From assembly GCA_031389585.1 (NCBI GenBank), contig JANMSS010000094.1, positions 1 to 25,839 on the forward strand: a stretch of DNA of 25,839 nucleotides, written 5' to 3'. The stretch comes from CADEEN01 sp031389585. GTDB lineage: Bacteria; Pseudomonadota; Gammaproteobacteria; Burkholderiales; Burkholderiaceae_C. Each line of letters opens with the position of its first letter. Position 1 is the first letter of the stretch. This document shows, piece after piece, positions 15,753 through 23,735 of this stretch. Made by a program: the position numbers and the translations under genes. Below the pieces are notes generated by a model that was given only the letters and a program-made list of their open reading frames with translations, did not search any database and was not told where the DNA came from.

Positions 15753-18017
15753 ATGAGCATGTTCAACAAGGTCACCAAGACGTTCCAATGGGGCCAACAA
15801 ACCGTCACGCTGGAAACCGGCGAGATCGCCCGCCAATCGGGTGGTGCGGTCGTGGTGACGATCGATGACACCGTGGTGCTGGCCACCGTGGTGGCCAAGT
15901 CCGAAGCCAAGGCCGGCCAGGATTTCTTCCCGCTGACGGTCGACTACATCGAGAAAACCTATGCCGCCGGCAGGATCCCGGGCAGCTTCTTCAAGCGTGA
16001 AGGCCGTCCGAGCGAACTTGAGACGCTGACCTCGCGCCTGATCGACCGTCCGATCCGTCCGCTGTTCCCCGAAGGCTTCTTCAACGAAGTCCAGGTCGTG
16101 ATCCATGTGCTGAGCCTGAACCCCGAGGTGCAGGCCGACATTGCCGCGATGATCGGCGCCAGTGCTGCGCTGGCCATCTCAGGTATTCCGTTCAATGGCC
16201 CCATCGGCGCTGCGCGCGTGGGCTACATCGACGGTCAGTACGTGCTCAATCCGGGCAAGACCCAGCTTGCCGGCAGCAAGATGGAATTGATCGTCGCCGG
16301 CACGCAAGCCGCCGTGCTGATGGTCGAGAGCGAAGCCGACCAGCTGAGCGAGGAAATCATGCTCGGCGGCGTGGTCTTCGGCCACGAGCAGGGCAACATC
16401 GCCATCGCTGCGATCAACGAACTTGTGCGCGACGCCGGCAAGCCCGAGTGGCAATGGACGGCGCCGGCCAAGAACGAACCCTTCATCGCCACCGTCAACG
16501 CACTGGCCGAGCCGGCGCTGCGCGCGGCCTACCAGATCCGCAGCAAGCAGGCGCGCACGCAAGCCTGCCGCGAAGCCACCGCCAACGTGATGGCGGCGCT
16601 GAAGAAGGACGCGATCGAGTTCGACAAGGTCGAAGTCGAAGGCCTGCTGTTTGAGATCGAGTCGCGCATCGTGCGTGGCCAGATCCTCGGCGGCGAGCCG
16701 CGCATCGACGGCCGCGACACGCGCACCGTGCGCCCGATCGAGATCCGTACCGGCGTGCTGCCGCGCACCCACGGCTCGGCGCTGTTCACGCGCGGTGAGA
16801 CCCAGGCAGTGGTGGTGGCTACGCTCGGCACTGACCGTGACGCGCAACGCATCGACGCGTTGGCCGGCGACTACCAAGACCGCTTCATGCTGCACTACAA
16901 CATGCCGCCCTTCGCGACCGGCGAAACCGGCCGCGTGGGCAGCCCCAAGCGCCGCGAGATTGGTCATGGGCGGCTTGCGAAGCGCGCGCTGATTGCCGCG
17001 CTGCCGAGCAAGGAAGACTTCCCGTACACGATCCGCGTGGTGTCTGAAATCACCGAGAGCAACGGCTCCTCGTCGATGGCCTCGGTCTGTGGTGGCTGCC
17101 TGGCCATGATGGACGCCGGCGTGCCGATGAAGGCCCATGTGGCCGGCATTGCCATGGGCCTGATCAAGGACGGCAACCGCTTCGCGGTGCTGACCGACAT
17201 CCTGGGTGACGAGGACCACCTCGGCGACATGGACTTCAAGGTCGCCGGCACGACCACCGGCGTGACCGCGCTGCAGATGGACATCAAGATCCAGGGCATC
17301 ACCAAGGAGATCATGCAGGTGGCACTGGCACAGGCCAAGGAAGCGCGCCTGCACATCCTGGGCAAGATGCAGGAGGCGGTGGGCGAAGCCAAGGCCGAGG
17401 TGTCGCAGTTCGCACCGCGCCTGTACACGATGAAGATCAACCCGGAGAAGATCCGCGACGTGATCGGCAAGGGCGGTGCCGTGATCCGCGCGCTGACCGA
17501 AGAAACCGGCTGCGTCATCGACATCGGCGAAGACGGCACGATCACGATCGCCTCGAACGAGGCGGCCAAGGCCGAGTACGCCAAGCAGCGCATCACCGAG
17601 ATCACGGCCGAGGCCGAAGTCGGCAAGATCTACGAAGGCGCGATCACCAAAATCCTGGACTTCGGTGCGCTGGTCAACATCCTGCCGGGCAAGGATGGCC
17701 TGCTGCATATCAGCCAGATCGCGCACCAGCGGGTCGAGCGCGTCGAGGACTTCCTCAAGGAAGGCCAGGTCGTCAGGGTCAAGGTCCTCGAGACCGACGA
17801 GAAGGGCCGCATCAAGCTGTCGCTGAAGGCGCTGCTCGACAAGCCTGAGGGCTATGTCGAAGAAGAGCGTCCGCGTCGCGACTTTGGCGACCGTCCGCGT
17901 CGTGACGATCGTGGCCCGCGCCGCGATCGTGAGCCGCGCGAACATCGCGAGCCGCGTGGCGACGCGCCGGCCGGCGAGCCGACTGCCAACGAAGGCGGCG
18001 AGCGCCAGCCCGAGTAA
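15753..18017 (+). CDS. pnp: Polyribonucleotide nucleotidyltransferase (PNPase)
   Basis: A 754-residue phosphorolytic 3'-5' exoribonuclease that works in RNA decay and quality control. Order: first RNase PH domain (about 10-145), linker helical domain (about 240-320), second RNase PH domain (about 325-545) with the metal/catalytic aspartates Asp486 and Asp492 in LGDEDHLGDMDF, KH domain (557-615) with the GKGG loop at 572-575, and S1 domain (622-692, VGKIYEGAITKI to GRIKLSLKALL). The last ~50 residues (705-754) are a disordered tail rich in Arg, Asp and Glu (PRRDFGDRPRRDDRG type) and longer than in E. coli (711 residues). AGGAG at 15743-15747 supports the start. Confidence 0.98.
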   Translation: MSMFNKVTKTFQWGQQTVTLETGEIARQSGGAVVVTIDDTVVLATVVAKSEAKAGQDFFPLTVDYIEKTYAAGRIPGSFFKREGRPSELETLTSRLIDRPIRPLFPEGFFNEVQVVIHVLSLNPEVQADIAAMIGASAALAISGIPFNGPIGAARVGYIDGQYVLNPGKTQLAGSKMELIVAGTQAAVLMVESEADQLSEEIMLGGVVFGHEQGNIAIAAINELVRDAGKPEWQWTAPAKNEPFIATVNALAEPALRAAYQIRSKQARTQACREATANVMAALKKDAIEFDKVEVEGLLFEIESRIVRGQILGGEPRIDGRDTRTVRPIEIRTGVLPRTHGSALFTRGETQAVVVATLGTDRDAQRIDALAGDYQDRFMLHYNMPPFATGETGRVGSPKRREIGHGRLAKRALIAALPSKEDFPYTIRVVSEITESNGSSSMASVCGGCLAMMDAGVPMKAHVAGIAMGLIKDGNRFAVLTDILGDEDHLGDMDFKVAGTTTGVTALQMDIKIQGITKEIMQVALAQAKEARLHILGKMQEAVGEAKAEVSQFAPRLYTMKINPEKIRDVIGKGGAVIRALTEETGCVIDIGEDGTITIASNEAAKAEYAKQRITEITAEAEVGKIYEGAITKILDFGALVNILPGKDGLLHISQIAHQRVERVEDFLKEGQVVRVKVLETDEKGRIKLSLKALLDKPEGYVEEERPRRDFGDRPRRDDRGPRRDREPREHREPRGDAPAGEPTANEGGERQPE

Positions 18018-18031
18018 GCCACGACGGCCTG

Positions 18032-19024
18032 ATGCGCGCCATCGAGATCACGCAGTTCGGCGCCCCTGAGGTGCTGCGTGAAACCATGCGCCCCGACCCG
18101 ATCTGCGGGAGGGGCGAGGTGCTGGTGCGCGTGGCGGCGTCGGGCGTGAACCGGCCTGATGTGCTGCAACGCAAGGGCCTTTACCCGATGCCGCCCGGCG
18201 CCTCCGATCTGCCGGGACTCGAGGTCGCCGGTGAGCTGGTTGGTGGCGATGCGGCGGAACTGGCTGCGGCCGGCTTCGCGCTGGGGGATCGTGTCTGCGC
18301 GCTGGTGGCCGGCGGCGGTTATGCCGAGCTGTGCGCGGCGCCGATCGCCCAGTGTTTGCCCGTGCCGCAGGGACTGACCGACATCGAGGCCGCCAGCCTG
18401 CCCGAGACCTTCTTCACCGTCTGGCAAAACGTCTTCCACATTGCCCGCCTGCAGGGCGGCGAGTGGTTGCTGGTGCAGGGCGGTTCGAGCGGCATTGGCG
18501 TCACGGCCATCCAACTCGCCAAGGCGTTTGGCGCCAAGGTCATCGTCACGGCCGGCAGCGACGAGAAATGCGCCGCCTGCCTGGCCGTAGGGGCCGACCA
18601 CGCGATCAACTACCGCAGCCAGGATTTCGTCGCCGAGGTCAAACGCATCACCGACAAGCGCGGTGTCGACGTCGTGCTCGACATGGTGGCCGGCGACTAC
18701 GTCGCGCGCGAGGTCGAGTGCCTGGCTGCCGATGGACGCATTGCGATCATCGCAGTGCAGGGCGGCACACAAAGCACGCTCGACGCCGGTGCCTTGCTGC
18801 GCAAGCGTCTGAGCATCACCGGCTCGACCCTGCGTCCGCGCGCAGTGGCCTACAAGGGCATGCTTGCAAGGGCGCTGCGCGAGCGCGTCTGGCCACTGAT
18901 CGAGGCCGGGCGCATCAAGCCAGTCATCCACCAGGTCTTTCCGGCGGTGCAAGCCGCTGCCGCCCATGCCTTGATGGAATCGAGCGCGCATGTGGGCAAG
19001 ATCGTTTTGGACTGGAAGCCATGA
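18032..19024 (+). CDS. NAD(P)H-dependent quinone oxidoreductase, zinc-free MDR family (PIG3/QOR-like)
   Basis: A 330-residue medium-chain dehydrogenase/reductase. The N-terminal GroES-like domain includes ASGVNRPDVLQRKGLYPMPP (36-55) and PGLEVAGELV; there are no zinc-ligand cysteines. The Rossmann fold starts with QGGSSGIGVTAIQLAKAFGA (149-168), the NADP(H)-binding AXXGXXG-like loop of the quinone reductase branch. VNRPDVLQRKGLYP resembles the TP53I3/PIG3 subgroup. It lies 14 bases after pnp, and its TGA overlaps the tpiA ATG, so the two are probably translated together. The physiological substrate is unknown. Confidence 0.9.
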   Translation: MRAIEITQFGAPEVLRETMRPDPICGRGEVLVRVAASGVNRPDVLQRKGLYPMPPGASDLPGLEVAGELVGGDAAELAAAGFALGDRVCALVAGGGYAELCAAPIAQCLPVPQGLTDIEAASLPETFFTVWQNVFHIARLQGGEWLLVQGGSSGIGVTAIQLAKAFGAKVIVTAGSDEKCAACLAVGADHAINYRSQDFVAEVKRITDKRGVDVVLDMVAGDYVAREVECLAADGRIAIIAVQGGTQSTLDAGALLRKRLSITGSTLRPRAVAYKGMLARALRERVWPLIEAGRIKPVIHQVFPAVQAAAAHALMESSAHVGKIVLDWKP

Positions 19025-19767
19025 CCCAGCGCAAGAAACTCATCGTCGGCAACTGGAAGATGCACGGCAGTCATTCAGCGAATGCCGAACTGCTGGCCGG
19101 CATCGTCGCGGCGCGGCCGTTCACTTGCGATGTCGCGGTGTGCGTGCCATTTCCGTACCTTGGTGAAACTGCCGTCGCGCTGACGGCGCACGACATCCGC
19201 TGGGGAGCGCAAGACTGCTCTGCCCATGAGCAGGGCGCCTTTACCGGCGAAGTCTCTGCCGCGATGCTGGCCGAATTCGGTTGTCGCTACGCCCTTGTCG
19301 GCCACTCTGAGCGCCGCGCGCTGCACGCCGAGAGCGATCAGCTGGTGGCCGACAAGGCCAAGGCCGCACTGGCCCGCGGCGTGACGCCGATCGTCTGCGT
19401 TGGTGAATCGCTGGCCCAGCGAGAGGCCGGCGAGACGGAGGCCGTCGTCAAGCGCCAGCTCTCCGCGGCGATTCACACGCTGGCCCATTGCGCCGGCGAG
19501 ATGGTCGTGGCCTACGAGCCCGTGTGGGCAATCGGCACCGGCCTGACTGCCACGCCTGAGCAGGCGCAGGCCGTGCACGCGCTGCTGCGCGCCCAGCTGC
19601 GCGCAGCCACTTCGCGGGCGAGCGACATGAAGATCCTCTACGGCGGCAGCGTCAAACCCGACAATGCCGCGACCCTCTTCGCGCAGCCCGACATCGATGG
19701 CGGCCTGATCGGCGGCGCCTCCTTGAAGGTCGCCGATTTCGTCGCCATCTGCCGTGCGGCCCTTTGA
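19021..19767 (+). CDS. tpiA: Triosephosphate isomerase
   Basis: A 248-residue TIM-barrel enzyme that interconverts dihydroxyacetone phosphate and glyceraldehyde 3-phosphate in glycolysis and gluconeogenesis. Catalytic residues: Lys13 (GNWKMHG), His95 (LVGHSERR) and Glu166 (AYEPVWAIGTG); the last also marks the flexible loop 6. The phosphate-binding YGGSVKPDN and GGLIGGASL are near the C-terminus. The start lies in an ATGA overlap with the oxidoreductase stop; the same frame stays open far upstream inside that gene, but the family N-terminus fixes the ATG at 19021. Confidence 0.98.
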   Translation: MTQRKKLIVGNWKMHGSHSANAELLAGIVAARPFTCDVAVCVPFPYLGETAVALTAHDIRWGAQDCSAHEQGAFTGEVSAAMLAEFGCRYALVGHSERRALHAESDQLVADKAKAALARGVTPIVCVGESLAQREAGETEAVVKRQLSAAIHTLAHCAGEMVVAYEPVWAIGTGLTATPEQAQAVHALLRAQLRAATSRASDMKILYGGSVKPDNAATLFAQPDIDGGLIGGASLKVADFVAICRAAL

Positions 19768-19794
19768 TCACTCCTTTCTAGAAAAAAAGTCACC

Positions 19795-20205
19795 ATGCAA
19801 ATCTGGATGAATCTTGTCCTGGCGGTCCAGCTCATCACTGCCGCAGTGATGATCGGCCTCGTGCTGATGCAGCAGGGCAAGGGTGCCGACATGGGCGCCT
19901 CGTTCGGCAGCGGCGCGTCGGGCAGTCTGTTCGGCGCCACCGGCAGCGCCAACTTCCTGTCGCGCTCGACGGCGGTGTGCGCCACGATCTTCTTTGCCTG
20001 CACCTTGGTGCTGGCTTACTTTGGCAATGTGCGCGTTGCGCGAGACGGCGGCGGCAGCGTGTTTGACCGGCCAGCGGCCAGTGCGCCGGCCGCCGCGTCC
20101 GCACCGGCGGTGGGTCAGATCCCGACGATGCCGACTGCGCCGGCCAGCGTGGCGGCAAGCGCGCCGACCGCGGCTGCGGCAGGCAGCGCGCCTGCGAAGC
20201 CCTGA
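19795..20205 (+). CDS. secG: Preprotein translocase subunit SecG
   Basis: A 136-residue inner-membrane protein, part of the SecYEG channel. Two hydrophobic segments (about 3-25 and 57-77) flank a loop with the family motif LMQQGKGADMGASFGSGASGSLFG (24-47) and GSANFLSRSTA. A low-complexity Ala/Pro tail (about 93-136) extends the C-terminus, as is common in Burkholderiales SecG. It is 27 bases after tpiA, with an A-rich stretch but no clear Shine-Dalgarno; ATG 19807 is a possible later start. Confidence 0.95.
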   Translation: MQIWMNLVLAVQLITAAVMIGLVLMQQGKGADMGASFGSGASGSLFGATGSANFLSRSTAVCATIFFACTLVLAYFGNVRVARDGGGSVFDRPAASAPAAASAPAVGQIPTMPTAPASVAASAPTAAAAGSAPAKP

Positions 20206-20277
20206 ATATTTGCCCGTAGAATTGTCTGTTGCCCGGAGCGCCAGAACCCTCTGCAATCTGGGCTCAATACAGACGCC

Positions 20278-20362
20278 GCCGACGTGGTGAAATTGGTAGA
20301 CACGCTATCTTGAGGGGGTAGTGGCGAAAGCTGTGCGAGTTCGAGTCTCGCCGTCGGCACCA
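20278..20362 (+). tRNA. tRNA-Leu (anticodon GAG)
   Basis: The acceptor stem GCCGACG (20278-20284) pairs with CGTCGGC (20352-20358), followed by discriminator A and encoded CCA (20360-20362). The anticodon stem CTATC/GGTAG holds the loop TTGAGGG, giving anticodon GAG, which reads CUC and CUU. A long variable arm (TGGCGAAAGCTG) and the T-arm with GTTCGAGTC confirm a class II leucine tRNA. It lies 72 bases after secG and 89 bases before nuoA. A TAGAAT at 20217-20222 is a possible -10 box for the tRNA and perhaps nuo, without a clear -35. Confidence 0.97.
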
Positions 20363-20451
20363 ACAACGCAAGGATTGTCGAAGAGCAAGGCGCGCGCAGC
20401 AGCATCGTGCACAGTGCGAACCGGCTGAACGAACCCGCTGCAACGACGAAG

Positions 20452-20811
20452 ATGGATCTCCAACCCTATCTGCCCGTGATCCTGTTCATCCTTGTCGGGG
20501 TGGCAGTCGGCGTTGCGCCGCAGGTGCTCGGTTTCGTGTTCGGCCCGAACCGGCCTGACTCCGAAAAGAACAGCCCCTACGAATGCGGCTTCGAGGCCTT
20601 CGAAGACGCGCGCATGAAGTTTGACGTGCGCTATTACTTGGTAGCCATCCTCTTCATCCTGTTCGATCTGGAGATCGCTTTTCTTTTCCCCTGGGCCGTG
20701 GCGCTCAAGGAGATCGGCCCGAGCGGCTTCTGGGCCATGATGGTGTTCTTGGCCATCCTCGTGGTCGGTTTCATCTACGAGTGGAAAAAGGGTGCCCTCG
20801 ACTGGGAATGA
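20452..20811 (+). CDS. nuoA: NADH-quinone oxidoreductase subunit A
   Basis: A 119-residue membrane subunit of respiratory complex I, near the quinone channel. Three membrane segments lie at about 6-28, 61-82 and 92-111. The loop motif SPYECGFEAFEDARMKFDVRYY (41-62) with the conserved Cys45 is typical of subunit A/ND3. The acidic FDLEIAFLFPWA (71-82) is also conserved. The frame is open 15 codons upstream; ATG 20452 gives the usual length and N-terminus. It is separated from nuoB by a GC-rich palindromic element. Confidence 0.96.
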   Translation: MDLQPYLPVILFILVGVAVGVAPQVLGFVFGPNRPDSEKNSPYECGFEAFEDARMKFDVRYYLVAILFILFDLEIAFLFPWAVALKEIGPSGFWAMMVFLAILVVGFIYEWKKGALDWE

Positions 20812-20817
20812 CGATGG

Positions 20818-20922
20818 ACCCCCAAGCTCACATTCGTTCGCTGCCCCCAGGGCCACTCAATGGCTCCTTCGTGGCCCTTGGGGCGCAGGCCCTCCTTGGG
20901 GCGGCCCGGCGGGAGGCCTCAC
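20818..20922 (+). repeat. GC-rich palindromic intergenic repeat, copy 1 (between nuoA and nuoB)
   Basis: It shares two blocks with the nuoF/nuoG copy: TCGCTGCCCCC (20838-20848) and GGGGCGGCCCGGCGG (20898-20912). It folds into a long hairpin, GCCCC plus AGGGCCAC (20843-20856) with GTGGCCCT plus GGGGC (20871-20884), 13 pairs with one mismatch. A second hairpin pairs AGG and CCTCC (20887-20895) with GGAGG and CCT (20912-20919). The GGGAGG at 20911-20916 is also the best Shine-Dalgarno for nuoB. I recall similar repeats scattered between genes in Burkholderiales. Confidence 0.75.
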
Positions 20923-21399
20923 ATGGGCATTGAAGGCGTATTCAAGGAAGGCTACTTCACCACCTCGGTGGACACGCTGGTCAACTGGTCGAAGACCGGC
21001 TCGCTGTGGCCGATGACCTTTGGCCTGGCCTGTTGCGCGGTCGAGATGATGCATGCCGGCGCGGCGCGCTACGACATCGACCGTTTTGGGATGCTGTTCC
21101 GACCGAGCCCGCGGCAGAGCGACCTGATGATCGTTGCCGGCACCTTGTGCAACAAGATGGCGCCGGCGCTGCGCAAGGTTTACGACCAGATGGCCGAGCC
21201 GCGCTGGGTGCTGAGCATGGGCTCGTGCGCCAATGGCGGCGGCTACTACCACTACAGCTATTCGGTCGTGCGCGGTTGCGACCGCATCGTTCCGGTCGAC
21301 GTCTATGTGCCTGGCTGCCCGCCCACCGCCGAGGCTTTGTTGTACGGCATTCTGCAGTTGCAGGCCAAGATCCGCCGCGAGAACACGATCGCAAGATGA
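20923..21399 (+). CDS. nuoB: NADH-quinone oxidoreductase subunit B
   Basis: A 158-residue peripheral-arm subunit that carries the terminal [4Fe-4S] cluster N2, which passes electrons to quinone. Ligands: adjacent Cys37 and Cys38 (FGLACCAVEMM), Cys102 (MGSCANGGG) and Cys132 (VPGCPPTAEAL). The quinone-site neighbourhood RYDIDRFGM (49-57) is present. The frame remains open upstream through the repeat (ATG 20860), but the ATG at 20923, six bases after GGGAGG, gives the family N-terminus MGIEGVF. Its stop overlaps the nuoC start (ATGA). Confidence 0.97.
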   Translation: MGIEGVFKEGYFTTSVDTLVNWSKTGSLWPMTFGLACCAVEMMHAGAARYDIDRFGMLFRPSPRQSDLMIVAGTLCNKMAPALRKVYDQMAEPRWVLSMGSCANGGGYYHYSYSVVRGCDRIVPVDVYVPGCPPTAEALLYGILQLQAKIRRENTIAR

Positions 21400-21995
21400 G
21401 CGCCAAACTGGATGTATTGCAGGCGGCGCTGAAGGCTGCGCTCGGCCCCCGGATCACAGCCCTGGTGCGTGACCATGCGGAACTCACGGTCACGGTCAGC
21501 GCCAACGACTACGTCGCTGCGGCGCAGGTGTTGCGCGACGACCCGAGCCTGGCCTTCGAGCAACTGATCGACCTCGCCGGAATGGACCTGAGCAGTTGGA
21601 AGGATCAGCCGCACGAGGGGCCACGCTTCGTGGTGGTCTCGCACTTGTTGTCGATCACCAAGAATTGGCGGCTGCGCCTCAAGGTGATCTGCCCCGACGA
21701 CGACTTGCCGCTGGTCGGCTCCTTGACTGAAGTCTGGAGTGCCGCCAACTGGTACGAGCGCGAGGCCTTCGACCTCTACGGCATCCTGTTCGAGGGTCAC
21801 GACGACCTGCGGCGCCTGCTCACCGACTACGGCTTCATCGGCCACCCAATGCGCAAGGACTTCCCGGTCTCAGGGCATGTCGAGATGCGCTACGACGCTG
21901 AACAGCGCCGCGTGATCTACCAGCCGGTGACGATCGAACCACGTGAAGTCACGCCCCGCATCGTGCGCGACGACAATTATGGCGGCGTGCACTGA
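21396..21995 (+). CDS. nuoC: NADH-quinone oxidoreductase subunit C
   Basis: A 199-residue peripheral-arm subunit (30 kDa type) with no cofactor, which holds NuoB/NuoD/NuoI together. Visible: LIDLAGMD (57-64), VSHLLS, and the signature WYEREAFDLYGILFEGHDDLRRLLTDYGFIGHPMRKDFP in the second half, followed by a C-terminal tail. Separate from nuoD, unlike the fused NuoCD of E. coli. It starts in an ATGA overlap with nuoB and stops one base before the nuoD ATG. Confidence 0.96.
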   Translation: MSAKLDVLQAALKAALGPRITALVRDHAELTVTVSANDYVAAAQVLRDDPSLAFEQLIDLAGMDLSSWKDQPHEGPRFVVVSHLLSITKNWRLRLKVICPDDDLPLVGSLTEVWSAANWYEREAFDLYGILFEGHDDLRRLLTDYGFIGHPMRKDFPVSGHVEMRYDAEQRRVIYQPVTIEPREVTPRIVRDDNYGGVH

Positions 21996-21996
21996 C

Positions 21997-23250
21997 ATGG
22001 CCGAGATCAAGAACTACACGCTGAACTTCGGCCCGCAGCACCCCGCAGCGCACGGCGTCTTGCGCCTGGTACTCGAGCTCGACGGGGAAGTGATCCAGCG
22101 CGCCGACCCGCATATCGGCCTGTTGCACCGCGCCACCGAGAAGCTGGCCGAGAGCAAGACCTACATCCAGAACTTGCCGTACATGGACCGCCTCGACTAT
22201 GTGTCGATGATGGCCAACGAGCATGCGTACTGCCTGGCGATCGAGCGCCTGATCGACGTCGACGTGCCCGAGCGGGCGCAATATATCCGCGTCATGTTCG
22301 CCGAGATCACGCGCTTGCTGAACCACCTGCTATGGCTGGGCGCACATGGCATCGACTGTGGTGCGATGAACATCCTGATCTATGCCTTCCGCGAGCGCGA
22401 GGACCTGCTCGACATGTACGAGGCGGTGTCGGGTGCGCGCATGCACGCCGCGTATTTCCGTCCCGGCGGCGTTTACCGCGACTTGCCCGACACGATGCCG
22501 CAGTACCAGGTCAGCCGCATCAAGAACCAGAAGGCGATCGACGCGCTGAACACGAACCGGCAAGGATCGTTGCTCGATTTCATCGACGATTTCTGCGCTC
22601 GTTTCCCGGCCAACGTCGACGACTACGAGACGCTGCTCACCGACAACCGCATCTGGAAGCAGCGCACCGTCGGCATCGGCGTGGTCTCGCCCGAGCGCGC
22701 GCTGAGCCTGGGCTTCACCGGTCCGATGCTGCGCGGCTCGGGCATCGAGTGGGACTTGCGTAAGAAGCAACCCTACGATGTCTACGACCGCATGGACTTC
22801 GACATTCCGGTCGGTGTCAATGGCGACACCTACGACCGCTACCTGGTGCGCATGGAAGAGATGCGCCAGAGCAATCGCATCATTCAGCAATGCTCGCAGT
22901 GGCTGAGCGCCAACCCGGGCCCGGTGATCACCGACAACCACAAGGTCGCCGCGCCGTCGCGCGTGTCCATGAAGACCCACATGGAAGAACTGATCCACCA
23001 CTTCAAGCTCTTCACCGAAGGCATGCATGTGCCCGAGGGCGAGGCCTACGCGGCCGTCGAACACCCGAAGGGCGAGTTCGGTATCTACCTGGTCAGCGAC
23101 GGCGCCAACAAGCCCTATCGCCTGAAGATTCGCGCGCCGGGTTTCCCGCATCTGGCCGCACTCGACGAGATGGCGCGCGGCCACATGATCGCCGACGCGG
23201 TCGCCATCATCGGCACCATGGACATCGTGTTTGGCGAGATCGATCGATGA
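21997..23250 (+). CDS. nuoD: NADH-quinone oxidoreductase subunit D
   Basis: A 417-residue 49-kDa-type subunit that forms the quinone-binding pocket with NuoB and is related to the large subunit of [NiFe] hydrogenases. Visible: LNFGPQHPAAHGVLRLVLELDGE (about 8-30) with the quinone-site His, HRATEKLAE, YMDRLDYVSMM with the quinone-site Tyr, RPGGVYRDLP, and the C-terminal DIVFGEIDR. The frame is open 18 codons upstream, but ATG 21997 gives the normal MAEIKNYTLNFGPQHP start. It overlaps nuoE by ATGA. Confidence 0.98.
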   Translation: MAEIKNYTLNFGPQHPAAHGVLRLVLELDGEVIQRADPHIGLLHRATEKLAESKTYIQNLPYMDRLDYVSMMANEHAYCLAIERLIDVDVPERAQYIRVMFAEITRLLNHLLWLGAHGIDCGAMNILIYAFREREDLLDMYEAVSGARMHAAYFRPGGVYRDLPDTMPQYQVSRIKNQKAIDALNTNRQGSLLDFIDDFCARFPANVDDYETLLTDNRIWKQRTVGIGVVSPERALSLGFTGPMLRGSGIEWDLRKKQPYDVYDRMDFDIPVGVNGDTYDRYLVRMEEMRQSNRIIQQCSQWLSANPGPVITDNHKVAAPSRVSMKTHMEELIHHFKLFTEGMHVPEGEAYAAVEHPKGEFGIYLVSDGANKPYRLKIRAPGFPHLAALDEMARGHMIADAVAIIGTMDIVFGEIDR

Positions 23251-23735
23251 GTTTTTCCGACGCCACCCTCGCGCGCTTCGCCAACGAAGTCGCCAAATAC
23301 CCGGCCGACCAGAAGGCCTCGGCGGTGATGGCCTGCCTGGCCATCGTGCAGCAGGAGCAGGGCTTCGTGTCGCGCCATAGCGAGGAGGGTGTGGCCGCCT
23401 ACCTGGGCATGCCGCCGATCGCGGTGCATGAGGTCACGACCTTCTACAACATGTACAACCAGCAGGCGGTGGGCCAGTTCAAGTTCAACGTCTGCACGAA
23501 CCTGGCCTGCGCGCTGCGTGACGGCGACAAGGCGCTTGCGCACCTGTGCAAGAAACTCGGTGTCGAGCCCTACGGTACCAGCGCGGACGGCCTGTTCACG
23601 GTGCAGCCCAGCGAATGCCTGGGCGCCTGCGCCGACGCGCCGGTCATGCTGGTCAACGACCGTCAGATGGTCAGCTTCATGAGCAATGATCGCCTCGACG
23701 ACCTGGTCGACACGCTGAAGGCGCAAGCCAAGTGA
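23247..23735 (+). CDS. nuoE: NADH-quinone oxidoreductase subunit E
   Basis: A 162-residue thioredoxin-fold subunit of the NADH-oxidising module with the [2Fe-2S] cluster N1a. Ligands: Cys83 and Cys88 (VCTNLAC), Cys124 and Cys128 (ECLGACADAP). The N-terminal helical bundle with HEVTTFYNMYNQ (61-72) is typical. It starts inside the nuoD stop (ATGA) and its own stop overlaps the nuoF GTG, so nuoD, nuoE and nuoF are tightly coupled. Confidence 0.97.
   Translation: MSFSDATLARFANEVAKYPADQKASAVMACLAIVQQEQGFVSRHSEEGVAAYLGMPPIAVHEVTTFYNMYNQQAVGQFKFNVCTNLACALRDGDKALAHLCKKLGVEPYGTSADGLFTVQPSECLGACADAPVMLVNDRQMVSFMSNDRLDDLVDTLKAQAK

Noticed and set aside
16179..17945. 588-codon open frame antisense to pnp
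   Set aside because: It mirrors the strong third-position GC bias of pnp and encodes a His/Asp/Val-rich sequence with no recognisable domain; a shadow frame.
20860..20922. Upstream-extended nuoB start at 20860
   Set aside because: The extra residues are encoded by the palindromic repeat, and the later ATG has the good Shine-Dalgarno and the family N-terminus.
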